The notes under the pieces were generated by a model. It saw only the letters and a program-made list of their open reading frames with translations, did not search any database and was not told where the DNA came from. A DNA stretch of 64,000 nt from contig CAYRLG010000020.1 of NCBI GenBank assembly GCA_964425195.1, positions 1 through 64,000 on the forward strand. The letters run 5' to 3'. Each line of letters starts with the position of its first letter. The stretch's first letter is position 1. A program made the translations under genes and the position numbers. This stretch comes from Desulfamplus sp964425195 (GTDB lineage: Bacteria; Desulfobacterota; Desulfobacteria; Desulfobacterales; Desulfobacteraceae). Positions 26,023 to 34,171 of this stretch are shown in pieces.

Positions 26023-26721
26023 TCACTTTTTTTTCTGTGCAAGCCTCTCACTTATCTTTGATGCCTGCTCCATCTGAACCTCTGAAAGAATTTTTGATGC
26101 AGGTTTTGGAGGCATACGAGCAATTATATCTGCAGCAAGTTCAACATTCATTTTATCAAAAATACCAGCAGCATTTTTTGTCGGCATCTTTGCATAAACT
26201 ACTGACAAACTCTGTAACTTAGCCTCATGCTCTGCCTCTTTTTGTCTCTCTTTTTCCGACTTTACCTTCTGTATAGCTGCTAAATCGTCTTGTATCTGTT
26301 TTTTTAAAACTTCAAGTTTTGCAAGATTTTCATCGATCTCCTCTTTGAAATTCTCAAGCTCTTTTCTCTCAAGTTTAAGTTTAGCCTCGTCTTCATCAAG
26401 TTTTTTCTTTCTATCTTCAAGCCCACTTAAAACAAACTTTGCAGGATCAGGGCACTCTGGGCACTCAGGACACGGTGCTGCTTCTGTAGTTTTTGTATCT
26501 TTATTTTTATCGTCAGTTTTTTTCTTATCATCTTTTTTAGCCTTATCCCCTTCTTCTGCAGCAAATACTAACTCATTAGATAGATATGGTAAAAATATAG
26601 GTGGTTGTGAAGCCAATTTCTTAAGCGGTGACAACATTTTGTTTATAGAAGGTTCTAATGAACCAAAAAATATAAAAAATATTAATACCATCCCAAATTT
26701 GGTCAATATTTTACGAAACAT
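26023..26721 (-). CDS. MotE-like flagellar protein (MgtE intracellular-domain type)
   Basis: A 232-residue protein: an N-terminal membrane or signal helix at about 10-25, a Lys/Asp-rich spacer (GDKAKKDDKKKTDDKNKD), a Cys-Pro motif CPECPECPDP, a coiled coil at about 100-165 and a C-terminal MgtE_N-like helical repeat (MPTKNAAGIFDKM, MPPKPASKILSEV). This is the layout of MotE/FlbB-type proteins encoded after fliJ in many flagellar operons. In Sinorhizobium MotE is a periplasmic chaperone for MotC and in Borrelia FlbB builds the motor collar, so a periplasmic motor role is likely. It overlaps fliJ by 11 bases and is the last gene of the operon. The three-cysteine motif is unusual. Confidence 0.8.
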   Translation of the reverse strand: MFRKILTKFGMVLIFFIFFGSLEPSINKMLSPLKKLASQPPIFLPYLSNELVFAAEEGDKAKKDDKKKTDDKNKDTKTTEAAPCPECPECPDPAKFVLSGLEDRKKKLDEDEAKLKLERKELENFKEEIDENLAKLEVLKKQIQDDLAAIQKVKSEKERQKEAEHEAKLQSLSVVYAKMPTKNAAGIFDKMNVELAADIIARMPPKPASKILSEVQMEQASKISERLAQKKK

Positions 26722-27169
26722 CTCCTGAAGCCTCCCTTGCCGTTTTAAGAGAAGTCATATCATCAGCTCTTTTCTGCTCTTCAGCCATAAACTCTTCGAT
26801 ATACTCCTCTCTTTTTTTCTGTTTCAAACGCTCAATCACTTTTTTTTCAACACTTTTCTTAGTTAATGTCTGCTGTTTTACAGCAAGCACTTTTTTGAGC
26901 TGTTCATGCTCTTTACGTTTAAGTTCAATATCATTTTCAAGAGCCTCTAAATAGTCGTTGTATTGACGAAAGAGCTGTGCAGAGATTCCCTTGCGAGTCT
27001 CTTGTTCCACACTATTTGCCATTATCTGATATTGTTGTTCCATCTGCTTAATCTGCTCTTCACAAGCTGTTACATCCATGTATGATTGAACATATTCTTG
27101 TTTGGCAATATTCTCAAGATGCTCTCTATATTTTAGAACTGGCTGGAGCTTGAAATTAAACTTTTTCAC
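26711..27169 (-). CDS. fliJ: flagellar export protein FliJ
   Basis: A 152-residue, almost wholly helical coiled-coil protein beginning KKFNFKLQPVLKYRE, the FliJ N-terminal signature. FliJ sits in the centre of the FliI hexamer and couples it to the FlhA export gate. The start is GTG at 27167-27169; no ATG lies near and the family signature begins right there. It is between fliI and motE in the expected order. Confidence 0.88.
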   Translation of the reverse strand: MKKFNFKLQPVLKYREHLENIAKQEYVQSYMDVTACEEQIKQMEQQYQIMANSVEQETRKGISAQLFRQYNDYLEALENDIELKRKEHEQLKKVLAVKQQTLTKKSVEKKVIERLKQKKREEYIEEFMAEEQKRADDMTSLKTAREASGDVS

Positions 27170-27225
27170 TATTTACACAACTCTCTTTATATTAACCTTT
27201 ACTTTGGACTATTTGAGAAGAGAAG

Positions 27226-28563
27226 CTATTTTTTACCTCTTGCAGCAGTGTTATATTTAAGAATATTGGCAAGCTCTGCAAGCCCTGTTGTAATATCAAT
27301 TCTTTGATTCATATCTTGTCTTAAAAAATTATCAATAGCAGGCATCAGCCGTTTTGCCTGATCAATTTTAGGATTTGAGCCATCAACATAAGCACCAATG
27401 TTTATCATATCTTCTGCACCTCTGTATGTTGCCATGATATCAATTGCCTGCTGTCTTAACTTTACATGATCAGGTTTTGCAACATCACGAAATACTCTGG
27501 ATACACTTGCAAGAACATCAATTGCTGGATAGTGCCCCTTATTTGCAATTGCTCTTGAAAGAACAATATGTCCATCTACAATTGATCGAACAGTGTCACC
27601 AACTGGATCATTGAGATCATCACCTTCTACTAAAACTGTATAAATTCCAGTAATTGAGCCACTTCCTTCGACATAACCTACACGCTCTAAAAGAATAGGA
27701 ATCTGGACAAAAAATGATGGAGTGTAACCTCTTGATGTTGGAGGTTCGCCAGCAGCAAGACCAACATCACGGGATGACATTGCAAAACGGGTAATAGAAT
27801 CTACAATCAAAAGGACATGTTTTCCCCGATCTCTAAAATATTCGGCAATTGTTGTGGCAAGATACGCTCCTCTCATTCTAACAAGAGGAGGAGTATCAGA
27901 AGTTGCTGCAACAACAACTGAATTTTTCATACCTTCAGGTCCAAGTGTGTGGTTTACAAAATCTTTAACCTCCCTACCACGCTCTCCGATAAGCCCAATT
28001 ACCGTAACATCTGCGGTGGTGTGTTTAGTCATCATTCCCATAAGAACACTCTTTCCAACACCAGAACCAGCCATGATTGCAACACGCTGCCCTCTTCCAA
28101 GTGTAATCATAACATTAATAGCAGATATTCCAACATCAATAGGTTCATCAATAGATTTACGTTCCATTGGATTCATAGGTTTGCCGTACAGAGAGTACTT
28201 TGCAGTTGGATTGAAAGAACCTTTGCCGTCAATCGGATTGCCCATTCCATCTATGACTCTGCCAAGCAATTCGTCTCCAACATCTGCAAGAGGAAGGTCT
28301 GCAACTGGAATTATTCTACTGCCAGGTCCAATACCACGAATATCGCCATAGGGCATTAATATTGCTTTTTCATCTCTGAATCCTATAACTTCTGCTTTTA
28401 TCTGGTTACCATGATCATTTTTTATGATACAAAGACTTCCAACTCCAAGACCAAGTCCATCTCCTTCAGCAATTAACCCAACAACTTTGGTTATTTTACC
28501 CTCTGGTCTTACGGTCACACATTTATCAACCGTCTCTAAATATTTATCCCAATTTATCTCCAT
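27226..28563 (-). CDS. fliI: flagellar export ATPase FliI
   Basis: A 445-residue F1-beta-like ATPase of the type III export apparatus. Walker A is MAGSGVGKS, Walker B HVLLIVDSITRFAM, and it carries the FliI-type GLIGERGREVKDF and YVEGSGSITGIYTVLVEGDD stretches. Length is normal. The ATG follows the fliH stop after three bases, so translation is probably coupled. It energises substrate unloading at the base of the flagellum. Confidence 0.95.
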   Translation of the reverse strand: MEINWDKYLETVDKCVTVRPEGKITKVVGLIAEGDGLGLGVGSLCIIKNDHGNQIKAEVIGFRDEKAILMPYGDIRGIGPGSRIIPVADLPLADVGDELLGRVIDGMGNPIDGKGSFNPTAKYSLYGKPMNPMERKSIDEPIDVGISAINVMITLGRGQRVAIMAGSGVGKSVLMGMMTKHTTADVTVIGLIGERGREVKDFVNHTLGPEGMKNSVVVAATSDTPPLVRMRGAYLATTIAEYFRDRGKHVLLIVDSITRFAMSSRDVGLAAGEPPTSRGYTPSFFVQIPILLERVGYVEGSGSITGIYTVLVEGDDLNDPVGDTVRSIVDGHIVLSRAIANKGHYPAIDVLASVSRVFRDVAKPDHVKLRQQAIDIMATYRGAEDMINIGAYVDGSNPKIDQAKRLMPAIDNFLRQDMNQRIDITTGLAELANILKYNTAARGKK

Positions 28564-28566
28564 ATC

Positions 28567-29715
28567 TTATGATACTCTTGCACCCATAATAGTTGTAAAT
28601 ACCTGTTCAAGCCTCTGCTTAATATCTGTTTCAACATTACCTTTTGAAGACTCTATTTTGCAACCTCCACGTTGAACAGAGGAGTTGGAGATAACACTTA
28701 CACTCTTTAAGCTCTTTATATTTGTAAAAAAATCCTCTTTAATCATCTCTACATAGTCGTAATCATCAGGGCAGATATTAAGAACTATCTCTTCTGGCTC
28801 TGGCATGGTTGCAAGAGCATTAAGTATAGAATGTTTTACAATCTCCTCATCCAATTGAACTTTTGCAAAGACAACTTTTTCAGCAATTTTACAAATCATG
28901 AAAAGAATCTTAGATTCATGAGACTTTATGCTATTTTGCCATGCCTGATCAGACTTTTGTAAAATATCTTCAAGAGAGGTTATAATCTCTAACGCCTTTG
29001 CATCGCTTACTATTTTACCATCATCTTCACCCTTTTGAAATCCTACGTCATATCCCTCTTGCTCGCCTTTTTGAAACCCTGCATCATACCCCTCTTGAGA
29101 GCCCTTTTCACTTCCAGCTTGAAAACCCTCTTCCATACCACGAGCTAATCCCTCTTCATAACCCTTTATATTTCCCTCTTCATAACCCTTTTTGTAAGCC
29201 TCTTCAAAAACCCTTTTGCTTACAGACTCAGACATTGTAGTTCTATCAGATTCAATATAATTATTTTGTGCTAAATTATCACTACTGCTAAACTGCTCAT
29301 CATCTTGAGATAGTTCGGCTTTTCCTTCAGTTCTATTTGCAGATGTTGAGTCAACACCGCCTTCTGTTTGCTGAATATTATCTTCGTTTTTAAGTACAAC
29401 AGACTTTTTGTGCATTCTATTATCAAAATCTGCAATACCTGTTTTAAATGGTATAAACTCGCTATCAACATCGTTTTGAGAGTTCTCAGAGATATCTTCA
29501 TCTTCACCATAAATACGAACAAATTTATCGTCAGCCCCTTTTTTATCATGCTCGTAGAGTAGCTTAAAAGAGTCAGAATAGAAATTAGTGCTGTTATTTC
29601 TGATATACCTTTCGCTACCACACTGCTCTAATCCGGCAACATGCCATGTATGGAACGTATTATCATCAGGTCTATTATCATAAGATACAACTTGCTTTTT
29701 ATTAGACAAGGACAT
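28567..29715 (-). CDS. fliH: flagellar assembly protein FliH
   Basis: A 382-residue negative regulator and stator-like partner of FliI. The N-terminal ~170 residues are acidic, Ser-rich and unstructured-looking. A run of glycine repeats (GYEEG, GLARG, GFQAG, GYDAG, GYDVG spaced by about four residues) follows at about 180-240, the GxxxG helix packing seen in FliH. The C-terminal globular domain after about 245 binds FliI. It is longer than most FliH (about 230-260 residues) because of the N-terminal tail. The start is taken at the second ATG of ATGATG, seven bases after AAGGA, inside the fliG end; the longer GTG frame is less likely. It overlaps fliG by 14 bases. Confidence 0.88.
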   Translation of the reverse strand: MSLSNKKQVVSYDNRPDDNTFHTWHVAGLEQCGSERYIRNNSTNFYSDSFKLLYEHDKKGADDKFVRIYGEDEDISENSQNDVDSEFIPFKTGIADFDNRMHKKSVVLKNEDNIQQTEGGVDSTSANRTEGKAELSQDDEQFSSSDNLAQNNYIESDRTTMSESVSKRVFEEAYKKGYEEGNIKGYEEGLARGMEEGFQAGSEKGSQEGYDAGFQKGEQEGYDVGFQKGEDDGKIVSDAKALEIITSLEDILQKSDQAWQNSIKSHESKILFMICKIAEKVVFAKVQLDEEIVKHSILNALATMPEPEEIVLNICPDDYDYVEMIKEDFFTNIKSLKSVSVISNSSVQRGGCKIESSKGNVETDIKQRLEQVFTTIMGARVS

Positions 29716-30727
29716 CATCTTTTCCTTTACCACCAAGCGTTATAGTTCCATCAGCCTCAAGCTCTTTTGCAGCACGAACAATTGCCTGCTGTGCCTCTTC
29801 TACTTCTGCCAAACGGACGGGTCCCATTGCCTCAAGATCATCTTTAAGCATATCGCCAGCACGCTGTGAGAGGTTTGAAAATATCTTCTTTTTCATCTCT
29901 TCAGTTGCAGTTTTCAAAGCATAAGTGAGCTGCTGACCCTCTACTTTTTTGAGAATCTCTCTCATTGCCTTGTCATCAATTCCAACCATATCCTCAAATA
30001 CAAACATCCTCTTGCGGATATCTTCAGCCATCTCTTGATCCCCATCCTCTACATGGGTCATAATAATATCTTCGGTGGCTTTATCGACACCGTTTATAAT
30101 ATTTACAAGCACCTCAACACCGCCAACTTTTCCTCCACCAGGACCTACTGCACCACTGAGCTGTCTCTTTAACGCCTCATCTACATCACGAACAACATCT
30201 TCAGAAATTTGACCAAGTTTTGCAATTCTTATGGCAATATCGCCTTTTTTGTCATCAGGAACCTCCATCAAAATTGAAGATGCAATATCAGCAGGCATGT
30301 GAGCAAGGATCATGGCTATTGTCTGCGGGTGCTCTGCAACTATATAACCACTTAAAATATTAAGATTAACATCTTTGCTCCAGACGAACGGCTTCTCTCT
30401 CCTCTTTTTGGCAAGGTCTTCAAGAATTGCAATAGCTTTTTCACCTGGAAGACTTTTTGTAACCACCTGTCTGAGAAATGACTCGCCCTCAATTAACATT
30501 TTAAGCTCACCTTCAAACTTAACTACAAAATCTTTTGATACCACATCAAGCATCTCAGGTGTTATCTCATCAATGCGAGCCATCTCAAGAGCTATACTAC
30601 TCATCTGAGTTTCATTCATTGTTCTGAAAATATTTGATGCATAATCTTCTCCCATTGCAATTAAAAAAACAGCCGCTTTTTGTGCTCCACTCATCTTTGC
30701 AGGATCGATTTTATCAGTATTGGGCAT
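29702..30727 (-). CDS. fliG: flagellar motor switch protein FliG
   Basis: A 341-residue rotor protein, normal length. The three armadillo-like domains are recognisable: KMSGAQKAAVFLIAMGEDYA (FliF-binding), EHPQTIAMILAHMPADIAS (the EHPQ motif of the middle domain, FliM-binding) and the C-terminal torque domain with FVFEDMVGIDDKAMREILK, whose charged residues face the stator. It lies between fliF and fliH in standard order, 25 bases after fliF. Confidence 0.95.
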   Translation of the reverse strand: MPNTDKIDPAKMSGAQKAAVFLIAMGEDYASNIFRTMNETQMSSIALEMARIDEITPEMLDVVSKDFVVKFEGELKMLIEGESFLRQVVTKSLPGEKAIAILEDLAKKRREKPFVWSKDVNLNILSGYIVAEHPQTIAMILAHMPADIASSILMEVPDDKKGDIAIRIAKLGQISEDVVRDVDEALKRQLSGAVGPGGGKVGGVEVLVNIINGVDKATEDIIMTHVEDGDQEMAEDIRKRMFVFEDMVGIDDKAMREILKKVEGQQLTYALKTATEEMKKKIFSNLSQRAGDMLKDDLEAMGPVRLAEVEEAQQAIVRAAKELEADGTITLGGKGKDDVLV

Positions 30728-30752
30728 TTATGTTTACTCCATTATTTTTTTA

Positions 30753-32498
30753 TCATTTATCTTCTTTCTTATCCTCGATCTCTGTAAGCCACCCTTTTAT
30801 GATATTGGCAGAACGTTCAATATCAGATTTTGCCAAATAGAACGCCTTTTCTGAAATTTTTATACTATTTAAATACTCCTCTCTTTCAGAGTATGGAAGT
30901 GAGGCGATAAATTTATCTCTTTCTTCTGGAGACATTGCATTGAGAATCTCTTTTTGCTCTTGAGGATCAAGCTCAATAAAAGATGGTTCTCTCTTCTCCT
31001 CCTCTTTTGTAGCCTGCTCAAGAAGTTCTTTCGGGTCTGGCTGCGGTAAAGCTGCTTGCTCTACACTTAACTGAATCTCTTTTGCTGTTTTTATAATGGG
31101 TCTTATAACAAAGAGGAAAAGTAAAATAATAAGAAGCACATTTGCAATGGTTCTTCCATACTCTTTCTGAATTAAACGCCATCCACCGATATCTGGTTCT
31201 GCTTGAGCCATCTCATCAATAGAGGCAAATGGAAAACTCTCTACAGAGACTTGATCTTCTCTCTCTTCATTATATCCAACAGCTTTACCAACAACATCTT
31301 TAAATTGATTCATCTCATCTTCAGATCTTGGAACATAGTTTTTAACACGATTGCCACTCTCATCAGTTTTATACTCATATTTTCCATCAATAACTGCTGC
31401 AACTGAGACCCTTTTTATAACAGCCATAGGTTTAACAGTTTCACTAACTCTTCTGCTTATCTCATAGTTGACAGTATCATCACTTTTTTTAACCTCTTCT
31501 ACATTCTTTTCTGCTTTAGGGTCTTCATTTGTGATAGGATTTACGCTTGATGGTGTTCCTTTATCTTCGCTCCCTTTTCGTGCAGCCTCTGTTAATGTCT
31601 TTTTGCTTCTTATAAATGTATTGTTTCTTTCTAAGGGATCGTATATCTCTTCACTTGTGCTGCTTGTTGTAAAATCCATTTCAGATACAACACGCACTAT
31701 TGCCTTATCTTTCCCAACTATCCTCTCAAGCATAGTTTGAATACGTTCAGCAAGCTCTGTTTCGTAACGCTCTTTATATTTATATTGAGTCTCTGCAATC
31801 TCCTGAACTTTCTGCTGCTCTTTTTGCTCCTTTTTTTGTGCCATAGTCTTTGCTTCAAACAAGATTCTACCTGTTGTATCCACAATAGTTACAAGTTCTG
31901 GTGTCAAATCTTCAATAGCACTTGCAACAAGATGGGCAATTGCTGATACTTTCTCATCATCTAAATCAGATTGAAGTTCAAGAAGAATTGATGCAGAGGG
32001 TTTTTTAGTCTCTTCCACAAATACAGAATCCTTAGGTAGAACAATCATAACTTTAGCATCTTTTACCTCTTCAAATGCACGGATAGTTCTTGCAAGCTCA
32101 CCTTGAATAGCACGCAGCTTATTGATCTTTTGAACAAACTCTGTAGTTCCAAAATCTGTTTTATCAAAAATTTCATATCCAACTCCAGATGCCTTAGGAA
32201 TCCCCTCTTTTGCCAAATCAAGCCGTACCTCATAAACTTGAGGTTCAGGTACAAGAATAGTTTTTCCACCATCTTTAAGTTTATATGGAATTTTGTTCTC
32301 TTTTAGTTTTGCAACAATAGTGGAGGCATCCTCTTCTGAAAGTTCAGTGTAAGCAGCTTGAAATTCTGTCTTATTTGCCCATACAAACATAGTAATAAAT
32401 GCTGATACCGTAATAAGAACAAGAGAGCCCAATGCAATTTTCTTGTAAAGAGACATCTCCTTATATATTTTAATCACCTGTTCAAAAAAAGGATTCAT
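30753..32498 (-). CDS. fliF: flagellar MS-ring protein FliF
   Basis: A 581-residue inner-membrane ring protein. Two helices flank the periplasmic part (about 21-40 and 450-470); RBM domains include EASTIVAKLKENKIPYKL-like and ALEGELARTIRAFEEV-type stretches, with VRIVLPKDSVF-like text seen here as AKVMIVLPKDSVF. The cytoplasmic C-terminus that binds FliG is present and acidic (SPEERDKFIASLPYSEREEY). GAGGAGA precedes the ATG. The position between fliE and fliG is canonical. Confidence 0.95.
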   Translation of the reverse strand: MNPFFEQVIKIYKEMSLYKKIALGSLVLITVSAFITMFVWANKTEFQAAYTELSEEDASTIVAKLKENKIPYKLKDGGKTILVPEPQVYEVRLDLAKEGIPKASGVGYEIFDKTDFGTTEFVQKINKLRAIQGELARTIRAFEEVKDAKVMIVLPKDSVFVEETKKPSASILLELQSDLDDEKVSAIAHLVASAIEDLTPELVTIVDTTGRILFEAKTMAQKKEQKEQQKVQEIAETQYKYKERYETELAERIQTMLERIVGKDKAIVRVVSEMDFTTSSTSEEIYDPLERNNTFIRSKKTLTEAARKGSEDKGTPSSVNPITNEDPKAEKNVEEVKKSDDTVNYEISRRVSETVKPMAVIKRVSVAAVIDGKYEYKTDESGNRVKNYVPRSEDEMNQFKDVVGKAVGYNEEREDQVSVESFPFASIDEMAQAEPDIGGWRLIQKEYGRTIANVLLIILLFLFVIRPIIKTAKEIQLSVEQAALPQPDPKELLEQATKEEEKREPSFIELDPQEQKEILNAMSPEERDKFIASLPYSEREEYLNSIKISEKAFYLAKSDIERSANIIKGWLTEIEDKKEDK

Positions 32499-32522
32499 GG
32501 CACTATCTCCTCGGGATACTTA

Positions 32523-32861
32523 TTACAACTGCATATTGATAATCTCTTTATACGCTTCCATAGCTTTTGTTTTTACCTGCATTAAAAGCTTTAAAGAGGT
32601 GTCTGCTTTACCAATTGCAAGCATACCTTCATGGATACCAACCTCATCTCTCATAACTCCTTGAGTTGCCTCATCTGCAACTATCTGTTTGGTGTTGACA
32701 TCTTTCACTGCTGTATTGAGACGTTCAGCAAATGAGGGGTCTCTTCTTGCAACTCTAAGTTGTAGCGGTTCAAGTTTTAAAGAGATTTTATCTAAATTCC
32801 TGTTTATACTACCGGTTATATTATTCCCTATACTACTACTTATGTTTGATATAGCTGTCAT
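32523..32861 (-). CDS. fliE: flagellar hook-basal body protein FliE
   Basis: A 112-residue protein joining the MS ring to the proximal rod. The C-terminal half carries the family pattern (SFAERLNTAVKDVNTKQ, then GDEVGIHEGMLAIGKADTSLKLLMQVK-like text, ending YKEIINMQL). I take the ATG at 32859-32861 with AAGGTG six bases upstream rather than the start seven codons earlier. It lies between flgC and fliF. Confidence 0.92.
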   Translation of the reverse strand: MTAISNISSSIGNNITGSINRNLDKISLKLEPLQLRVARRDPSFAERLNTAVKDVNTKQIVADEATQGVMRDEVGIHEGMLAIGKADTSLKLLMQVKTKAMEAYKEIINMQL

Positions 32862-32951
32862 GTTTATCACCTTGTAAATCAATAAAATATTTTATTGCTA
32901 ATTAACCACACTTATCTATTCAAAGAGAAGATATCAATAGTTTTAATTTAC

Positions 32952-33476
32952 TTACTGCTTTCCTATTTCAAGAGCTTTAAGCACCATGCTTTTTGTGTTG
33001 GAAAGAGCTGTTACGCTTGCCTCGTACGCCCTTTTTGCCACAACCATGTCTGCCACCTCTGTTAGATGATCAACATTTGGCATCTTAACATAGCCAGTAT
33101 TGGGATCAGCGTCAGGATGAGCAGGATTATAAACCAACCTGAAATCCTCTTGAGATTTTACTATTTCAACAACCTCAACACCAGTACCTTTACTTGGTTC
33201 AAAGGGCTTGAAAAGCTCTATAGGTTTAATCTCAACTTTTGCAATTCCATGTTTTTTAAAAAACTCGTCAGCTCTAACTTGTCGATCAAGAACTGTCTCA
33301 AATTCATCAATCTCTTTTCCTTTGAATATAACCATCTGACGGCGATATGGACCACCTTCATCAGTTCTTGTAGTTTCAACATTGGCAAGGTTTTGTGCTA
33401 TAAGGTTCATCTTTGTTCGATGTGCAGCAAGACCAGTTGCACTAACTCTTGATGCGTTTAAAAGATCAGTTGCCAT
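32952..33476 (-). CDS. flgC: flagellar proximal rod protein FlgC
   Basis: A 174-residue rod protein: N-terminal LNASRVSATGLAAHRTKMNL followed by NLANVETTRTDEGGPYRRQ, C-terminal MPNVDHLTEVADMVVAKRAYEA and a closing amphipathic helix. These are the paired coiled-coil ends of axial proteins. It is slightly longer than the usual ~140 residues, mainly in the central region. AGGAGGGTGA stands before the ATG. It follows flgB by 17 bases. Confidence 0.95.
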   Translation of the reverse strand: MATDLLNASRVSATGLAAHRTKMNLIAQNLANVETTRTDEGGPYRRQMVIFKGKEIDEFETVLDRQVRADEFFKKHGIAKVEIKPIELFKPFEPSKGTGVEVVEIVKSQEDFRLVYNPAHPDADPNTGYVKMPNVDHLTEVADMVVAKRAYEASVTALSNTKSMVLKALEIGKQ

Positions 33477-33493
33477 AGTATCACCCTCCTTTA

Positions 33494-33913
33494 TTACCTT
33501 CCACCTTCCTGAATTGAACTTTTAAGAATGGTCATCTTTCTTAAAAGCATCTCAGTCGTGGCTCGATATTTAATGTTATTCTCAGCAATATTGGTCATCT
33601 CAGTATCAATATCCACTGAATCCAAATGGTTAATATCTACAGATTGGCTTATATACTCTTTAATAGAAAATGGTTCAGGAGGATTTGTACCTGAAAAGTG
33701 TTTTTTATTTGTAATACTCATAATTGGTGCAGGCTCTACTCTATCTTCCATAGATTTTTCTAAAGTGCTCTTAAAATCGAGATCAACCGGTTTATATCCT
33801 ATAGTATCCATATTGGCAATATTACCAGATATTAGGTTGTGTCGTCTTGCAGAGATATCAAGAGCATTTGAGAGCATTGTAAATGTTCTGTCATATATTC
33901 TTGAATTGCTCAT
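33494..33913 (-). CDS. flgB: flagellar proximal rod protein FlgB
   Basis: A 139-residue rod protein and first gene of the basal-body operon. N-terminal ALDISARRHNLISGNIANMDTIGYKP and C-terminal DIDTEMTNIAENNIKYRATTEMLLRK are the family marks. GAGGAGAGAATA precedes the ATG. The sigma-54 site at 34009-34024 drives it. Confidence 0.95.
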   Translation of the reverse strand: MSNSRIYDRTFTMLSNALDISARRHNLISGNIANMDTIGYKPVDLDFKSTLEKSMEDRVEPAPIMSITNKKHFSGTNPPEPFSIKEYISQSVDINHLDSVDIDTEMTNIAENNIKYRATTEMLLRKMTILKSSIQEGGR

Positions 33914-34008
33914 TATTCTCTCCTCTTAAAATTTTAAATTTTGTCTCTACAGTTTGCTCTTTAATTATTACTATCAAGAGTTATGATATTAATATATGCA
34001 GTTGAAAG

Positions 34009-34024
34009 GCAACTTGTATGCCAA
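34009..34024 (-). promoter_or_regulatory. sigma-54 promoter of the flgB operon
   Basis: The minus strand reads TTGGCATACAAGTTGC: TGGCA -24 element (GG at 34021-34022) and TTGC -12 element (GC at 34009-34010) with ten bases between. The start would be near 33998, about 85 bases ahead of flgB. The gene just upstream encodes a FlrC-like sigma-54 activator. Confidence 0.82.
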
Positions 34025-34171
34025 AATAAAATATAAAAGATATGTTAGCCGGTTTATCAGGATAAAAGCGGGTAAAATAACTAATAAAAAAACTATAACA
34101 GTTAAAAAAGCAGATTAGTTAGAGAATAAATTAGGAAGGATATAAGTTAAGAAGTATTTAGAGATGTGATA

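Noticed and set aside
27854..28351. Long plus-strand open frames antisense to fliI
   Set aside because: Shadow frames of a highly conserved gene; low-complexity Pro/Ser/Thr composition.
28990..29200. Repetitive sequence inside fliH as a tandem DNA repeat or CRISPR
   Set aside because: The periodicity is irregular and follows codons of GxxxG-type protein repeats; there are no constant repeats with unique spacers.
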